From: Clostridiales bacterium
Lineage (GTDB): Bacteria > Bacillota > Clostridia > Clostridiales > Oxobacteraceae
DNA: 46,449 nt
Assembly (NCBI GenBank): GCA_030016385.1
Contig: JASEJN010000020.1
Location: forward strand, 1-46,449
Reading direction: 5' to 3'
Shown here: piece by piece, positions 16,429-24,430 of the stretch
How the letters are laid out: every line of letters begins with the position of its first letter
Numbering within the stretch: position 1 is the stretch's first letter
Notes under the pieces: model-generated
Databases searched by the model: none
What the model was told of the DNA's origin: nothing
The model's input: only the letters and a program-made list of their open reading frames with translations
Translations under genes and position numbers: made by a program

Positions 16429-16920
16429 ATGGATAAAGATGTAATCTGGATAGGAAACGACCATGGAGGCTACGAACTAAAGCTCCAGATCATGGAATAT
16501 TTGAAACAGAATAATTACAAAGTACATAACGTGGGCTGCGACTCGACTAAGATCGTAAGGTACCCTTATTATGGGGCAAAGGTGGCAGGTGCTGTTTCGC
16601 GCGGCGAAGCAGCAAGAGGGATATTAATATGTTCCACTGGTATTGGCATGAGCATAATTGCTAATAAGTTCAAGGGCGTGAGGGCGTCTCTTTGTACCAG
16701 TACTTATATGGGAAAAATGACACGGGCTCATAATAACTCGAATATTCTATGCCTTGGAGGTAAAATAACCGGTGTATTTGAAGCATTAGATATTCTTCAA
16801 GCCTGGCTGAATACCGAATACCAAGGCGGAAGGCACGATATTTCATTGGGTTTAATCGAGGAAGCCGAACGGACATTATGCAACGAGGGCGGCTGGACCC
16901 CTAGCGGACCAATGAAATAA
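16429..16920 (+). CDS. RpiB/LacA/LacB family sugar-phosphate isomerase
   Basis: A 163-residue protein with the family motifs IGNDHGGYELK (phosphate and substrate binding), ILICSTGIGMSIIANKFKGVRA (catalytic Cys near residue 69) and RAHNNSNILCLGG. The ATG at 16429 has AAAGGA 8 nt upstream; the TTG at 16423 is too close to that site. RpiB interconverts ribose-5-P and ribulose-5-P, and LacAB acts on galactose-6-P. Next to an ADP-ribosylglycohydrolase a ribose-5-P role is attractive but unproven. It has a longer C-terminus than classical RpiB (about 150 residues). Confidence 0.87.
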   Translation: MDKDVIWIGNDHGGYELKLQIMEYLKQNNYKVHNVGCDSTKIVRYPYYGAKVAGAVSRGEAARGILICSTGIGMSIIANKFKGVRASLCTSTYMGKMTRAHNNSNILCLGGKITGVFEALDILQAWLNTEYQGGRHDISLGLIEEAERTLCNEGGWTPSGPMK

Positions 16921-16925
16921 TAAAG

Positions 16926-17105
16926 CAGATTACTGACGTCCATCATACCATTGTGGTGATCGGCGGCATCAACCGGAAAACCACTCCGATTTTCAACGGA
17001 ATAGGCATTGACGGCATTGCAGCCGTGTCGGCCCTTATTTCAGCAAAAGATATCGCTTCGGAGGCAAGAATACTCAAAAATTTATCATTGCATATGCGGG
17101 GGTAA
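16926..17105 (+). pseudogene. thiE: thiE remnant (C-terminal part of thiamine phosphate synthase)
   Basis: A 59-codon frame without a start reads TIVVIGGINRKTTPIFNG, then GIDGIAAVSALISAKDIAS, and ends at TAA (17103-17105). This matches the C-terminal phosphate-binding end of ThiE, which joins the thiazole and pyrimidine halves of thiamine. About two thirds of the gene is missing on its 5' side, where rpiB now ends. The following HAD gene was probably its operon partner. Confidence 0.75.
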
Positions 17106-17109
17106 TAGC

Positions 17110-17781
17110 ATGCTGGACTTCAAAGCTGCAATTTTTGATCTGGATGGAACACTGATCGACTCCATGGGAGTATGGGAGAAAATCGATATCGATTTTCTGG
17201 CAAAGAGAAATCTGACTGTGCCTGAAAACTATGTCGGCGAAATCTGTACAAAAAGTTTTAAAGAAGCAGCTATTTATACAATTTCTTTATTCGGCTTACA
17301 TGAAAGCACAGAGGCCATCATTAGTGAATGGAACAGAATGGCTATCGATGAATACAGCCATCGTGTCCCGTTAAAACCCCATGCAAAAGAATATCTGCTG
17401 TTCTTGAAAAACCATGGTATCAAGCTCGGAACGGCTACCGCCCTTCCAAGGGTTCTTTATGAGCCGGTGCTAAAGAACAACGGCGTGTATGATTTATTTG
17501 ACGCATTTGCTTCGACCGATGAAGTAAAACGCAGCAAGGAGAGTCCTGACATTTATCTGCTGGCGGCAGAAAAGCTTGATGTCTGTCCCGGCAAGTGCAT
17601 CGCCTTTGAAGACGTCCTGCCCGGAATACAAGGCATAATCTCGGCAAGAATGACAGCATACGGGGTGTATGATAAATATTCTAAAAACGAAAAAACCGCC
17701 ATCCAGAAACTATCCAAGTGTTATATTTACGACTTCGCAGAAATGATGGATGTAAATTCGTTTGTAAGTCGAAATACCTGA
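17110..17781 (+). CDS. HAD family hydrolase (phosphatase)
   Basis: A 223-residue HAD phosphatase with motif I FDLDGTLIDS (Asp10 nucleophile, Asp12 acid/base), motif II Thr in GTATALP, motif III Lys in KRSKESPD and motif IV FEDVLPGI. A helical cap lies between residues about 20 and 90. The ATG lies 4 nt after the thiE stop with GCGGGGG upstream, so it was probably co-transcribed with thiE. A role such as thiamine phosphate dephosphorylation is plausible from that context only. Ends at a strong bidirectional terminator. Confidence 0.85.
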   Translation: MLDFKAAIFDLDGTLIDSMGVWEKIDIDFLAKRNLTVPENYVGEICTKSFKEAAIYTISLFGLHESTEAIISEWNRMAIDEYSHRVPLKPHAKEYLLFLKNHGIKLGTATALPRVLYEPVLKNNGVYDLFDAFASTDEVKRSKESPDIYLLAAEKLDVCPGKCIAFEDVLPGIQGIISARMTAYGVYDKYSKNEKTAIQKLSKCYIYDFAEMMDVNSFVSRNT

Positions 17782-17804
17782 TTTTTAGTGAAATGTAAAA
17801 AAGC

Positions 17805-17843
17805 AAAGAACCACTAAGCAATTTTTTAGCTTAGTGGTTCTTT
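17805..17843. terminator. Bidirectional intrinsic terminator
   Basis: A perfect 15-bp stem AAAGAACCACTAAGC with its complement and a 9-nt loop. T-rich flanks occur on the minus strand (GCTTTTTT) and, weaker, on the plus strand. It would end both the HAD transcript and the rnpB-tRNA transcript. Confidence 0.85.
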
Positions 17844-17852
17844 ACAAAAATG

Positions 17853-17928
<76 letters not shown>

Positions 17929-17962
17929 ACAAATGTTAAAGCAATGATACAAATAATCATCA

Positions 17963-18302
17963 GATTAAGTAATGTTGTAAGCCACTTTCTGTTTTTAACA
18001 ATCATCTGTCTACCATTTCTGGTCCCCCGCCAGTTCAATTCCCTTAAGGGGGTTCCCCTACCGTAATTTGGGTTTCTACATCGAGGGGTTTACAATCGTT
18101 CCATCTTCACTGTCACCAGTGAAGCTCGTCTCTGTTGCACTTTCAGGGTACTCATGCCTTGATTCAAGAATACTTTCCCCGCCGTCGGGTTACCCCGCCC
18201 TCCCTTGCGAGAGGCTCGATCCTTTTGGCACGGACTTCTCAGTCTGTGGTAGTGTGGACTTTCCTCTATGATACCATAGCGATTGTCCGCATTGCTTAAT
18301 CT
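17963..18302 (-). ncRNA. rnpB: RNase P RNA, class B
   Basis: The minus strand carries GAGGAAAGTCC near the 5' end, a central GTAGAAACCC block, and the 3' ACAGAAAGTGGCTTACA. The ends pair as helix P1 (GATTAAGCAATG with CATTACTTAATC), which defines the bounds at about 340 nt. It is the ribozyme that matures tRNA 5' ends, and fittingly it precedes a tRNA gene in the same transcript. Confidence 0.95.
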
Positions 18303-18671
18303 CGATTATTTAATTATTCTCACCGGAACAACATATCTTTATTCCAGTTTTTCAACGACTTCAGGACTCCAATGGTACTATTTCCATACCAGAAATATAT
18401 TATATATCATTTTACGTAATTTTCAAACCGTTAAATACTAGCATTTTTACAATAGAATCCACCCCATACCGCCATATAAGCATTTATGCTCGAAATAGCC
18501 CTCTTTTTTGAAAAACATGCTCGACATGATTTTCGGCCTCTGTATCATCAAAATCCTCATAAATATACCAAGGTGTGTAAAGATTAATTGATTTGACCTG
18601 TCATGCAGATTAGAATATATACCCTGCTGATTATAAATCTAAGGCATCTTGAAATATGCTGCTATATATTC
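18303..18671. other. Intergenic region upstream of rnpB
   Basis: Should contain the rnpB promoter on the minus strand, but no perfect hexamer pair is evident. A short minus-strand frame around 18500-18590 (EDFDDTEAENHVEHVFQKRG) has protein-like composition but no start or ribosome binding site. It may be a decayed gene. Nothing else seen. Confidence 0.4.
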
Positions 18672-19550
18672 TTATCTGTTTGCAGTTTTAAGGATACTGA
18701 AATTAAACTTTATATTAAGCACGATCATGCCTAAGAAGATGAACGCGCATCCTAAGAGTTCCCTGCCTGTGAGGGCATCTCCTATAAATGTCGAAAATAT
18801 AGCTCCGAATACTGGTTCTGCAAGGTAGATGATTGCCGCATGCGTTGGCTGCGTCAGAGGCTGCATTTTATTTTGAACCGACATAGCTATTGCTGAGCAA
18901 AATACAGATGTGAATATTAAAGCAAATATCGAATACGGGTTGAGTACAATATGCAGCCCTTCAACCCCTATAGCAGGTATAAACGCAAGGATGCCTACCA
19001 CAAATGTTTCGAGGCAGGCAAGAAGAAGCACGTCGCATTCCCTGCTGTATCTATCGACAAACAGTATCTGAGATGAAAAACATATGGCGCCCAAAAGAGT
19101 AAGAACATCTCCGATATTTATGCCGTTTATTCCATTTATGGATATAAACCCGAGTCCTATAAGCGATAATATGATGCCGAATATCGTCTTCCCATCGGGG
19201 AATTTTTTGTACAATATAGCTATCATAACAGGTACAAAAACAACATTAAGCCCCGTTATAAAACCCGACTTGCTGGGAGTTGTATAAACAAGCCCCACAA
19301 CCTGAAATATACTGCCGAGCAGAAGCGATATTCCGATTAAAAAAGCACCCTTTACTGCTATAACATTTATTTTTTTAAACCGCTTATGAAAAATCAGCGC
19401 CATAATTAAAGCAGCCAGCATGTTTCTAAAAGCTATATAGGAATATGGAAGAAAATATTTATTTTTTAATACTATGCTCATTACAGGAAAGCTCGCGCCC
19501 CATAACACGGTAATTCCGAGCAAACATAGATCCGCCTTAAGTGTCTTCAT
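18672..19550 (-). CDS. EamA/DMT superfamily transporter
   Basis: A 292-residue integral membrane protein with about ten hydrophobic helices arranged as two EamA repeats. The first has LGITVLWGASFPVMSIVLK (about 12-30) and the family's AAxxxFxxxR-like YIAFRNMLAALI. The second begins near 150, with a final YLAEPVFGAIFSTFIGDALTGRELLGC (about 240-266) typical of the YdcZ/RarD-like drug/metabolite group. Likely exports an amino acid or metabolite; substrate unknown. The ribosome binding site is weak. Monocistronic. Confidence 0.9.
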   Translation of the reverse strand: MKTLKADLCLLGITVLWGASFPVMSIVLKNKYFLPYSYIAFRNMLAALIMALIFHKRFKKINVIAVKGAFLIGISLLLGSIFQVVGLVYTTPSKSGFITGLNVVFVPVMIAILYKKFPDGKTIFGIILSLIGLGFISINGINGINIGDVLTLLGAICFSSQILFVDRYSRECDVLLLACLETFVVGILAFIPAIGVEGLHIVLNPYSIFALIFTSVFCSAIAMSVQNKMQPLTQPTHAAIIYLAEPVFGAIFSTFIGDALTGRELLGCAFIFLGMIVLNIKFNFSILKTANR

Positions 19551-19736
19551 CGTTCCGGCCTTTCAGTTTAAAATAATTTTATTCTGTTTATGATTTTTTG
19601 CCTTTTATAATAACGTAAAATATTATATATTATATTTATATACAATGAAAGAAATATATTTTGCCCGGTGCATATTTTATATTTGGATACATTAAATTTT
19701 GCCCGGAGTTTTGATATGTTTAAGGATGGCCAGTCA

Positions 19737-20441
19737 ATGCAGATTATAAATAAAAAAAAGTTTGTTTTTCGTGCTATCGTTTTTGTCTTTGCGTATGGGC
19801 TCGGCATTTATAATGCCGGTATTTTAGAAAGTATATTTTATTATAAAATAAAATTCATAAGAGTCTACCATATACTCTGGGCATTTTTGATGCTCAATAT
19901 GGTGAAAGTTTCCATCCCCACACTTAACAGACATATTTCAGGTGGCAAAATGTTTGCAAAATACTTTAAGGAAGATCCCGGCTATAGCAAAGATGTACTG
20001 TATGAATACATAAAAAAAAACAACCAGAGAGCCCTTCTGGTTGCAGTTCTATGGGTTATGCTTTTATTTTCCATAGGTTTTTTATATTATAAAAATATAA
20101 TAAATAAACTTGCAATACATTTGATCGTGGTGCTTTTTTATTTCGGCGATATATTTTGCATAAATGTATGGTGCCCCTTCAGAACATTTATCGTTAAAAG
20201 CAAATGCTGCAACTCCTGCAGAATATTCAACTGGGGATATTTTATGAATTTCTCACCATACATCTTTATACCATCCTTCTGGACATACAGCTTGGTTGCC
20301 ATGTCGCTTATCCTGCTGGTACAATGGGAATACCTGCACCATAAATACCCATACAGGTTCTACGAAGTATCCAACCTTTACCTTCGATGTTCCAGCTGCT
20401 TGAACGGCAAATGTCATTATATGAATACAAAAATACTTTAA
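19737..20441 (+). CDS. Uncharacterised membrane protein with conserved Cys clusters
   Basis: I chose the ATG at 19737 (AGGATGG 7 nt upstream), giving 234 residues. There are about five membrane segments. The C-terminal half carries a striking cysteine set: VWCPFRTF, KCCNSCRIFNWGYFM and, at the end, LRCSSCLNGKC. I recall similar proteins in clostridia and some archaea ending in a CKNC-type motif, without an assigned function. The cysteines could bind a metal or an Fe-S cluster, or be redox active at the membrane. Convergent with the aminotransferase gene, 7 nt apart. No other clue to its role. Confidence 0.75.
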   Translation: MQIINKKKFVFRAIVFVFAYGLGIYNAGILESIFYYKIKFIRVYHILWAFLMLNMVKVSIPTLNRHISGGKMFAKYFKEDPGYSKDVLYEYIKKNNQRALLVAVLWVMLLFSIGFLYYKNIINKLAIHLIVVLFYFGDIFCINVWCPFRTFIVKSKCCNSCRIFNWGYFMNFSPYIFIPSFWTYSLVAMSLILLVQWEYLHHKYPYRFYEVSNLYLRCSSCLNGKCHYMNTKIL

Positions 20442-20448
20442 TAGGTGA

Positions 20449-21618
20449 TTATGACACCTGTGAGTGGATAAAATTATCAATCCTCTTTAAGGCTTCCATG
20501 ATTTTGTCCATGGAAGTTGCATAGCAGGCCCTTACGAATCCTTCTCCGCATTGTCCGAAAGCATTCCCGGGTATGACCAGTACTTTTTCTGTTTTTAACA
20601 GCTTTTCGCAAAATTCATCCGATGTAAGGCCGGTGGACTTTATGCTGGGGAAGGCGTAAAAGGCTCCTTGGGGTTCAAAGCATTGAAGCCCCATTTTTCT
20701 GAAACCGTTTACCATCACATTCCTTCTCCTGTTATACTCCCTGACCATTTCACCGACACTTTCATAACTATTCTTAAGAGCCTCAATTGCTGCATACTGC
20801 GACATAGTCGGAGAGCACATTATCGCATACTGGTGTATCTTTTTCATAGCGCTAATGAGTGATGGATGCCCGCAGACATACCCAAGCCTCCAGCCTGTCA
20901 TGGCATATGCTTTTGAAAAACCGCTGACAAGTATCGTCTTGTCCTTCATCTCAGGAAAACTTGCTATCGAAACATGCTTTTTCCCATATGTAAGTTCAGC
21001 ATATATTTCATCTGATAAAACTATGATATTCTTATCTTTTAAAACATCCACAATAGCCTTAATCCCATCTTTTGTCATTATGGCACCAGTCGGATTATTC
21101 GGGAAAGGAAAAATCAGAACTTTTGTTTTTGGAGTTATGGCATTCTCCAAAAGTTTTGGAGTAAGCTTGAAATTATCCTCGGCTCTTAAGTTTACGACTT
21201 TAGGAGTTGCTCCGGCAAATGCGGTGCATCCCTTATATGCTACAAAGCTCGGTTCGGGTATGATCACTTCATCGCCCGGGCCCACCAGCGCCCTTAAGGC
21301 AATATCTATCGCCTCGCTTCCCCCGACAGTAACGATTATTTGATCTTCCGGATTATAGCTGACACAGAAATTCTTTTTCAAATAATCTGCAATTTCCTTT
21401 CGAAGCTCAATTAGCCCGGCATTTGCAGAATAATGAGTATGCCCCTTTTCAAGGGAATAGATACTCGCTTCCCTTATATTCCACGGTGTAACAAAATCCG
21501 GTTCGCCGATTCCAAGGGATATGACATTCTCCATCTCATTGATGATATCAAAATATTTCCTTATCCCTGACGGAGGAATATTTTTAATTTTGGGCAGTAT
21601 CATATCCTCCATGTTCAT
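20449..21618 (-). CDS. Pyridoxal-phosphate aminotransferase, class I/II
   Basis: A 389-residue fold-type I aminotransferase. The PLP lysine lies in SGFSKAYAMTGWRLGY (about 232-247), the PLP Asp/Tyr in VLSDEIYAELTYG and the substrate-binding Arg near the C-terminus in GEGFVRACYA. N-terminal ISLGIGEPDF is typical of the aspartate/aromatic group (PatA-like). The start ATG overlaps the preceding Lrp-type regulator by 4 nt, an arrangement common in Firmicutes that suggests the regulator senses the amino acid made or consumed. Exact substrate not assignable. Confidence 0.92.
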   Translation of the reverse strand: MNMEDMILPKIKNIPPSGIRKYFDIINEMENVISLGIGEPDFVTPWNIREASIYSLEKGHTHYSANAGLIELRKEIADYLKKNFCVSYNPEDQIIVTVGGSEAIDIALRALVGPGDEVIIPEPSFVAYKGCTAFAGATPKVVNLRAEDNFKLTPKLLENAITPKTKVLIFPFPNNPTGAIMTKDGIKAIVDVLKDKNIIVLSDEIYAELTYGKKHVSIASFPEMKDKTILVSGFSKAYAMTGWRLGYVCGHPSLISAMKKIHQYAIMCSPTMSQYAAIEALKNSYESVGEMVREYNRRRNVMVNGFRKMGLQCFEPQGAFYAFPSIKSTGLTSDEFCEKLLKTEKVLVIPGNAFGQCGEGFVRACYATSMDKIMEALKRIDNFIHSQVS

Positions 21619-22094
21619 ATGATTATGGCCTCCCTGTCATCCTGCTCCTTTCCTTCAAATTCAACACCCTCGTCCTTATACTTTTTAAGCACAAAATGGG
21701 TTGCAGTGCTTAAAACATATTCCTGCACAGCCAGTTTTTGAGACACAAAAAGCGCAACTTCCTTCATCGTTTTGCCCTCGATAATAACGGCAAGGTCAAA
21801 CCCGCCCGACATAAGGTAACAAGCTTTTACCTCGGGAAATCTGTATATCCTCGCGGCGATCTTGTCAAAGCCATATTCCCTCTGGGGAGTCACCTTGATT
21901 TCAATAAAGGCCATAACGCTTTCTTTATCTGTCTTTTCCCAATTAATCAATGTCATATAGCCAAGGATGATTTTTTTATCTTCATACTCTTTAATGGACT
22001 TCTGAACTTCTTCTATGCCCTTTCCTGTCATCTCTGCTATTTCTTTCGCACTCAACTTGCTGTTCTTCTCAAGAATTTCAAGAATCTCTTCCAT
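21615..22094 (-). CDS. Lrp/AsnC family transcriptional regulator
   Basis: A 159-residue regulator with an N-terminal helix-turn-helix (about 1-60, LSAKEIAEMTGKGIEEVQKSIKEYE) and a C-terminal RAM/AsnC ligand-binding domain (about 65-145, including YLMSGGFDLAVIIEGKTMKEVALFV). The ATG has GGAGG 7 nt upstream. Forms a two-gene operon with the aminotransferase, overlapping by 4 nt. Probably controls this operon in response to an amino acid. A deleted copy of the family 1 repeat lies about 40 nt upstream. Confidence 0.92.
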   Translation of the reverse strand: MEEILEILEKNSKLSAKEIAEMTGKGIEEVQKSIKEYEDKKIILGYMTLINWEKTDKESVMAFIEIKVTPQREYGFDKIAARIYRFPEVKACYLMSGGFDLAVIIEGKTMKEVALFVSQKLAVQEYVLSTATHFVLKKYKDEGVEFEGKEQDDREAIII

Positions 22095-22132
22095 ATAATT
22101 ACCTCCTTAAGTCAAAATGGAATATAAGACAA

Positions 22133-22190
22133 CTTCGATTCGTAATTTGAGCTTATGTTATTTATGCCTGATTTCATATTGCGAATTAAA
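22133..22190. repeat. Internally deleted family 1 repeat (two ends joined)
   Basis: Starts CTTCGATTCGTAATTTGAG, continues through TTATGTTATTT, then directly enters the inverted other end (ATGCCTGATTTCATATTGCG). Only 58 bp remain, so the element can still form a hairpin. ATATAAG occurs just outside both ends, possibly a target duplication. Confidence 0.7.
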
Positions 22191-22249
22191 TATAAGGCAA
22201 TTAAGAACGCTTAATAATTATTATATCATTAAACTTATAAATAAAAAAA

Positions 22250-22288
22250 GACTATCGTAAGCTGCATTAAAGCAGTTATACGACAGCC
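22250..22288 (-). terminator. Intrinsic terminator of the alcohol dehydrogenase gene
   Basis: On the minus strand GCTGTCGTATAACTGC pairs imperfectly with GCAGCTTACGATAGTC and is followed by TTTTTTTATTT. Confidence 0.8.
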
Positions 22289-22322
22289 TCTCAATATTAA
22301 AATATTAACAATGTTTTAATTC

Positions 22323-23381
22323 TTAATCTATTATAACAACAGGTTTTATAAGGTCAGGCTGTTTATTTTTCATCATGAGAAGAGCCTCTTCGAGCTTATC
22401 GAATCCATGGAAAACATGGGTAACAAGTTTGGAAGGATCAACTCTCTTATATTTTACAAGGCTTGCAAGAGCTTCCATTCTCACTCTTCCTCCCGGGCAA
22501 AGCCCTCCTTTGATCGTCTTATCAGCCATTCCGCTTCCCCACTCAATTCTCGGGATCGGAATAGTGTCGCCTGAACCGAAATAATTTACATTCCCTACCG
22601 AACCACCTGGCTTTAACATCTTTATTGCCTGAGATATAGATTCGGATGTGCCTCCGGCAACTACTACATTATCAACGCCTTTTCCATCCGTTAATTTCAT
22701 GATTTGCTCAACTATATCTCCCTTTTTATAATTGACGATATCCGTTGCGCCATACTCTTTTGCAACCTCAACACACTTAGGCCTGCTTCCTACCGCTATA
22801 AGCCTGCCGGCTCCCCTCAGCTTCGCTCCTGCCACCGACATGAGACCTACCGCGCCTATTCCTATAACGACTACTGATGCACCTAACTTTACATCTGCAA
22901 GCTCTACGCCATGAAAACCGGTTGTCACCATATCGGATACCATAACAGCCTGCTCCAAGGAAACACCTTCAGGTATCAGGGCAAGGTTCATATCCGCATC
23001 ATTTACATGAAAATACTCGGCAAATACACCATCTTTAAAATTTGAGAACTTCCATCCTGCAAGCATTCCGCCTGAATGCTGATGAAATCCCCTCTGTACC
23101 TCCATGGATCTCCAGTCTGGAGTTACGGCAGGAACAATAACCCTGTCACCGGGTTTAAAATCCTTGACTTCGCTTCCTACTTCAACGACTTCTCCTACTG
23201 CTTCGTGTCCAAGTATCATATCGTGTCTGCGTCCCAAGGCGCCTTCAAATACCGTGTGTATATCAGAAGTGCATGGGGCAACAGCTAAAGGTCTTACCAA
23301 GGCATCATATATGCCAACTTTAGGCTTTTCTTTTTCTATCCAGCCAACCTTTCCAATATCTATCATAGCTAAACCCTTCAT
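22323..23381 (-). CDS. NADP-dependent secondary alcohol dehydrogenase
   Basis: Zinc-containing medium-chain dehydrogenase that interconverts secondary alcohols and ketones, e.g. isopropanol/acetone and 2,3-butanediol/acetoin. At 352 residues it aligns by eye along its whole length with the C. beijerinckii and T. brockii enzymes. Catalytic zinc ligands Cys37, His59, Glu60 and Asp150 are all in place, as are the dinucleotide motif GIGAVG (about 174-179) and the NADP-selective GSRP (about 198-201). The ATG has AAAGGAGG 8 nt upstream. It has its own sigma-A promoter with a Rex-like box just downstream, pointing to NADH/NAD control, and its own terminator. Confidence 0.94.
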   Translation of the reverse strand: MKGLAMIDIGKVGWIEKEKPKVGIYDALVRPLAVAPCTSDIHTVFEGALGRRHDMILGHEAVGEVVEVGSEVKDFKPGDRVIVPAVTPDWRSMEVQRGFHQHSGGMLAGWKFSNFKDGVFAEYFHVNDADMNLALIPEGVSLEQAVMVSDMVTTGFHGVELADVKLGASVVVIGIGAVGLMSVAGAKLRGAGRLIAVGSRPKCVEVAKEYGATDIVNYKKGDIVEQIMKLTDGKGVDNVVVAGGTSESISQAIKMLKPGGSVGNVNYFGSGDTIPIPRIEWGSGMADKTIKGGLCPGGRVRMEALASLVKYKRVDPSKLVTHVFHGFDKLEEALLMMKNKQPDLIKPVVIID

Positions 23382-23399
23382 GAAAACTTCCTCCTTTGT

Positions 23400-23417
23400 T
23401 GGTTAATTTATTAACAA
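23400..23417 (-). promoter_or_regulatory. Rex-type redox operator upstream of the alcohol dehydrogenase
   Basis: Minus strand TTGTTAATAAATTAACCA matches the Rex consensus TTGTTAANNNNTTAACAA at all but one informative position. It lies between the -10 element and the ribosome binding site, where a bound repressor would block transcription. Confidence 0.7.
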
Positions 23418-23422
23418 TTGAT

Positions 23423-23451
23423 ATTGTAGCACAAATTTATAAAAATCGCAA
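23423..23451 (-). promoter_or_regulatory. Sigma-A promoter of the alcohol dehydrogenase gene
   Basis: TTGCGA (23446-23451), 17-nt spacer and TACAAT (23423-23428) on the minus strand. Confidence 0.65.
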
Positions 23452-23488
23452 CAGATAGAAATTGGCGAATTATAAGCAAATAATCAGG

Positions 23489-24430
23489 CTATCTGCTTTT
23501 TTTATCGTGCTTAATTCTGCAAATGCTTGTGTACCTTCGTATATTTATATTGCTTTTGCCATGTCTGCTGCTCCTCGATTCTTTTTTGCTTATATTATGG
23601 CTATCTATACTATTCCGGCGATACTTATTATTTTCTCCTGGATTAGCTTTATCATTCCTGGAATAATTTTTTTTGCTTTCAGTTTTACTTTCCGTTTTAT
23701 TGATAACTGAGTCATTGCCTTTCTGAAAATCGATTTTTTCATGCGATTTCCCATTTTGAATTGCTTTGCCATCATCGATTGTTTTCACATTATCGATTTT
23801 ATTTTTATTTTGAGTCTGCTTATCAATGGAATTGTTCTGCTTTGTTTTATTAATACTTTTAGTTTCTTTTTTCGCAGGTGCGCTTGTGACAGACACATTC
23901 AATCCATTTTTGGAAACATAATTCTTAAACTGCGATAGGTTCGGCGGGCTTTGCTTTTTCGAATATATCTGTATTTTTACCTCATTGCCGTTTTGAGTAT
24001 AATCATTATTTATAAAATTGTCCTTTTTGGATTGCTCGACGATCGAACTCAAACCGGCATTTATAGTCTTATTCCTTAACTTCACTTCCCCAAGAATTCT
24101 TTGACCGTCCTTATTCAAACCCTTGGAACTGATTATCCTGTCGAAAACGTTTGTTTTAAGCTGTATCGATGGATTTATATCCACAACTATTTCAGAATAC
24201 GGCGAATAGTACGCATATGCGGCTGTTCCGCATGCTAGAATCATAAATAGAATTGATGCCGCCATGACCATACTCTTATAAAAGCTGTTGTGACCTTTTA
24301 CTCTGCCTGTATATTCCTCTCCAATATCTACCGCTGTATGTCCGGTATAAACCTCATAGAACTTACCATTCTGGGACATAATTACTGCGGTATTTTTTTG
24401 TTTCTCCATTACAAGGCCCTTTCTAATCAT
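23489..24430 (-). CDS. rsgI: Anti-sigma-I factor RsgI
   Basis: Membrane-bound partner that holds SigI inactive. The ATG at 24430 gives MIRKGLVMEKQKN, which parallels the B. subtilis RsgI start; a GTG 9 nt earlier is possible. The cytoplasmic anti-sigma domain covers about 1-55 (GKFYEVYTGHTAVDIGEEY). One membrane helix lies near 65-87, then the extracytoplasmic RsgI domain with YSEIVVDINPSIQLKTN. The last 130 residues are a Lys/Asn/Ser-rich disordered tail instead of the carbohydrate-binding sensor found in cellulolytic clostridia. Overlaps the end of sigI, so translation is coupled. Confidence 0.9.
   Translation of the reverse strand: MIRKGLVMEKQKNTAVIMSQNGKFYEVYTGHTAVDIGEEYTGRVKGHNSFYKSMVMAASILFMILACGTAAYAYYSPYSEIVVDINPSIQLKTNVFDRIISSKGLNKDGQRILGEVKLRNKTINAGLSSIVEQSKKDNFINNDYTQNGNEVKIQIYSKKQSPPNLSQFKNYVSKNGLNVSVTSAPAKKETKSINKTKQNNSIDKQTQNKNKIDNVKTIDDGKAIQNGKSHEKIDFQKGNDSVINKTESKTESKKNYSRNDKANPGENNKYRRNSIDSHNISKKESRSSRHGKSNINIRRYTSICRIKHDKKSR

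Noticed and set aside
17008..17109. N-terminal extension of the HAD gene
   Set aside because: The extension is the thiE remnant read in another frame; the ATG at 17110 has a proper GGGGG site.
18068..18271. 67-codon plus-strand ORF
   Set aside because: Lies wholly within RNase P RNA on the opposite strand.
18480..18620. Protein-like fragment EDFDDTEAENHVEHVFQKRG on the minus strand
   Set aside because: No start, no ribosome binding site and no family I can name; noted only as a possible decayed gene.
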